This document shows positions 5,016-5,394 of a DNA stretch of 5,394 nt, one piece after another. Position 1 is the first letter of the stretch. Each line of letters starts with the position of its first letter. Where the stretch lies: the NCBI GenBank assembly GCA_934417455.1, contig CAKRWK010000096.1, positions 1-5,394 of the forward strand, in the 5' to 3' direction. The translations under genes were made by a program, and so were the position numbers. Source of the DNA: an uncultured Eubacteriales bacterium. GTDB lineage: Bacteria > Bacillota > Clostridia > Oscillospirales > CAG-272. Under the pieces are notes generated by a model. That model had not been told where the DNA came from. It searched no databases and saw nothing but the letters and a program-made list of their open reading frames with translations.

Positions 5016-5394
5016 TTATGAAAATGATGCGTATATTTTCGTATAATCCTCTGCCATGCGGGTCAGGGAAAAGCGGTTTTTCCACGCGGCGGCCGCGCCG
5101 GCTTTCAGCTTTTCGTAAAACGGCCGGCCGTCAAGAATCTTCTCCACGGCGTGCGCGAGGGCGGCGGGATTGTCCCGCGGGAAAATCAGTCCCGACGTGC
5201 CGTCCTCCACCATGTCCGGGTTGCCGCCGAAATCCGAGGCAACGGTCGGAATACCGAGCGACATGCACTCCGAGGTGACAAGAGACGAGGTGTCCGTGCC
5301 GCGCGACGGGTTGATGTGGAGGTCAAAGAGATTTTCGTAGATGTCGGGGGCGGCCGTATAGCCGACAAAACGCACCGCACGGCAGAGTCCGAGC
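5016..5394 (-). CDS. GT4-like (GT-B fold) glycosyltransferase, C-terminal part (partial)
   Basis: The last 125 residues of a glycosyltransferase whose start lies beyond the right edge. The visible part is the nucleotide-sugar-binding C-terminal Rossmann domain (Glycos_transf_1 type): VRFVGYTAAPDIYENLFD (strand and helix), LHINPSR, then DTSSLVTSECMSLGIPTV with ASDFGGNPDMVEDGTSGL. These are classic GT4 landmarks. The E-x7-E signature appears as D-x7-E, since the first acidic position is the Asp of GTDTSS. The C-terminal helix WKNRFSLTRMAEDYTKIYAS is normal for the family and ends at a TAA stop. An internal GTG at 5375 is not the start, because the frame stays open to the edge and the upstream residues LGLCRA fit the family. 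Substrate specificity cannot be read from this part. With the ligase-like gene downstream, a role in surface glycan assembly is plausible but inferred. Confidence 0.93.
   Translation of the reverse strand, partial: LGLCRAVRFVGYTAAPDIYENLFDLHINPSRGTDTSSLVTSECMSLGIPTVASDFGGNPDMVEDGTSGLIFPRDNPAALAHAVEKILDGRPFYEKLKAGAAAAWKNRFSLTRMAEDYTKIYASFS

Overview
The window (5,394 bp, GC-rich) reads as a chromosomal fragment from a Gram-positive, clostridia-like bacterium. The support is a seryl-regulated type HPr (His15 and Ser46 both present), strong AAGGAGG Shine-Dalgarno sequences, TTG starts, and two consensus sigma-A promoters in short AT-rich gaps. I infer an uncultured or gut-type Clostridia member with high GC; the sequence does not fix the genus. 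All eight genes lie on the minus strand, so transcription runs from high to low coordinates. No RNA gene, mobile element or CRISPR array was seen.

In order of transcription: the C-terminal part of a GT-B glycosyltransferase enters from the right edge (5394-5016) and ends near a weak terminator-like hairpin. A near-perfect promoter (TTGACA, 17 bp, TACAAT) then drives rimM and trmD, which are 1 nt apart and act in 16S rRNA/30S maturation and tRNA m1G37 methylation. Promoter geometry places the transcript start within about 2 nt of the best rimM start codon, and no Shine-Dalgarno is present, so this mRNA looks leaderless. The usual neighbours rpsP, ffh and rplS are absent on both visible sides.

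A 602-residue O-antigen-ligase-family membrane protein follows 41 nt after trmD, starting at TTG with a strong ribosome site. After a 126-nt gap with a hairpin come two small single-pass membrane proteins whose genes overlap by 4 nt. They look like diverged tandem paralogues of the DUF4330 type. The ligase-like protein, the two small proteins and the glycosyltransferase suggest a cell-surface polysaccharide function around the rimM-trmD core.

A second strong promoter (TTGATT, 17 bp, extended -10 TATACT) drives the HPr gene. After a 241-nt hairpin-rich spacer, uvrC (GIY-YIG endonuclease subunit, first 37 codons) leaves the window at the left edge. Most genes are familiar families. The less ordinary points are the apparent leaderless rimM start, the ligase plus paired DUF4330-like genes behind trmD, the hairpin over the HPr stop codon, and the structured region before uvrC.
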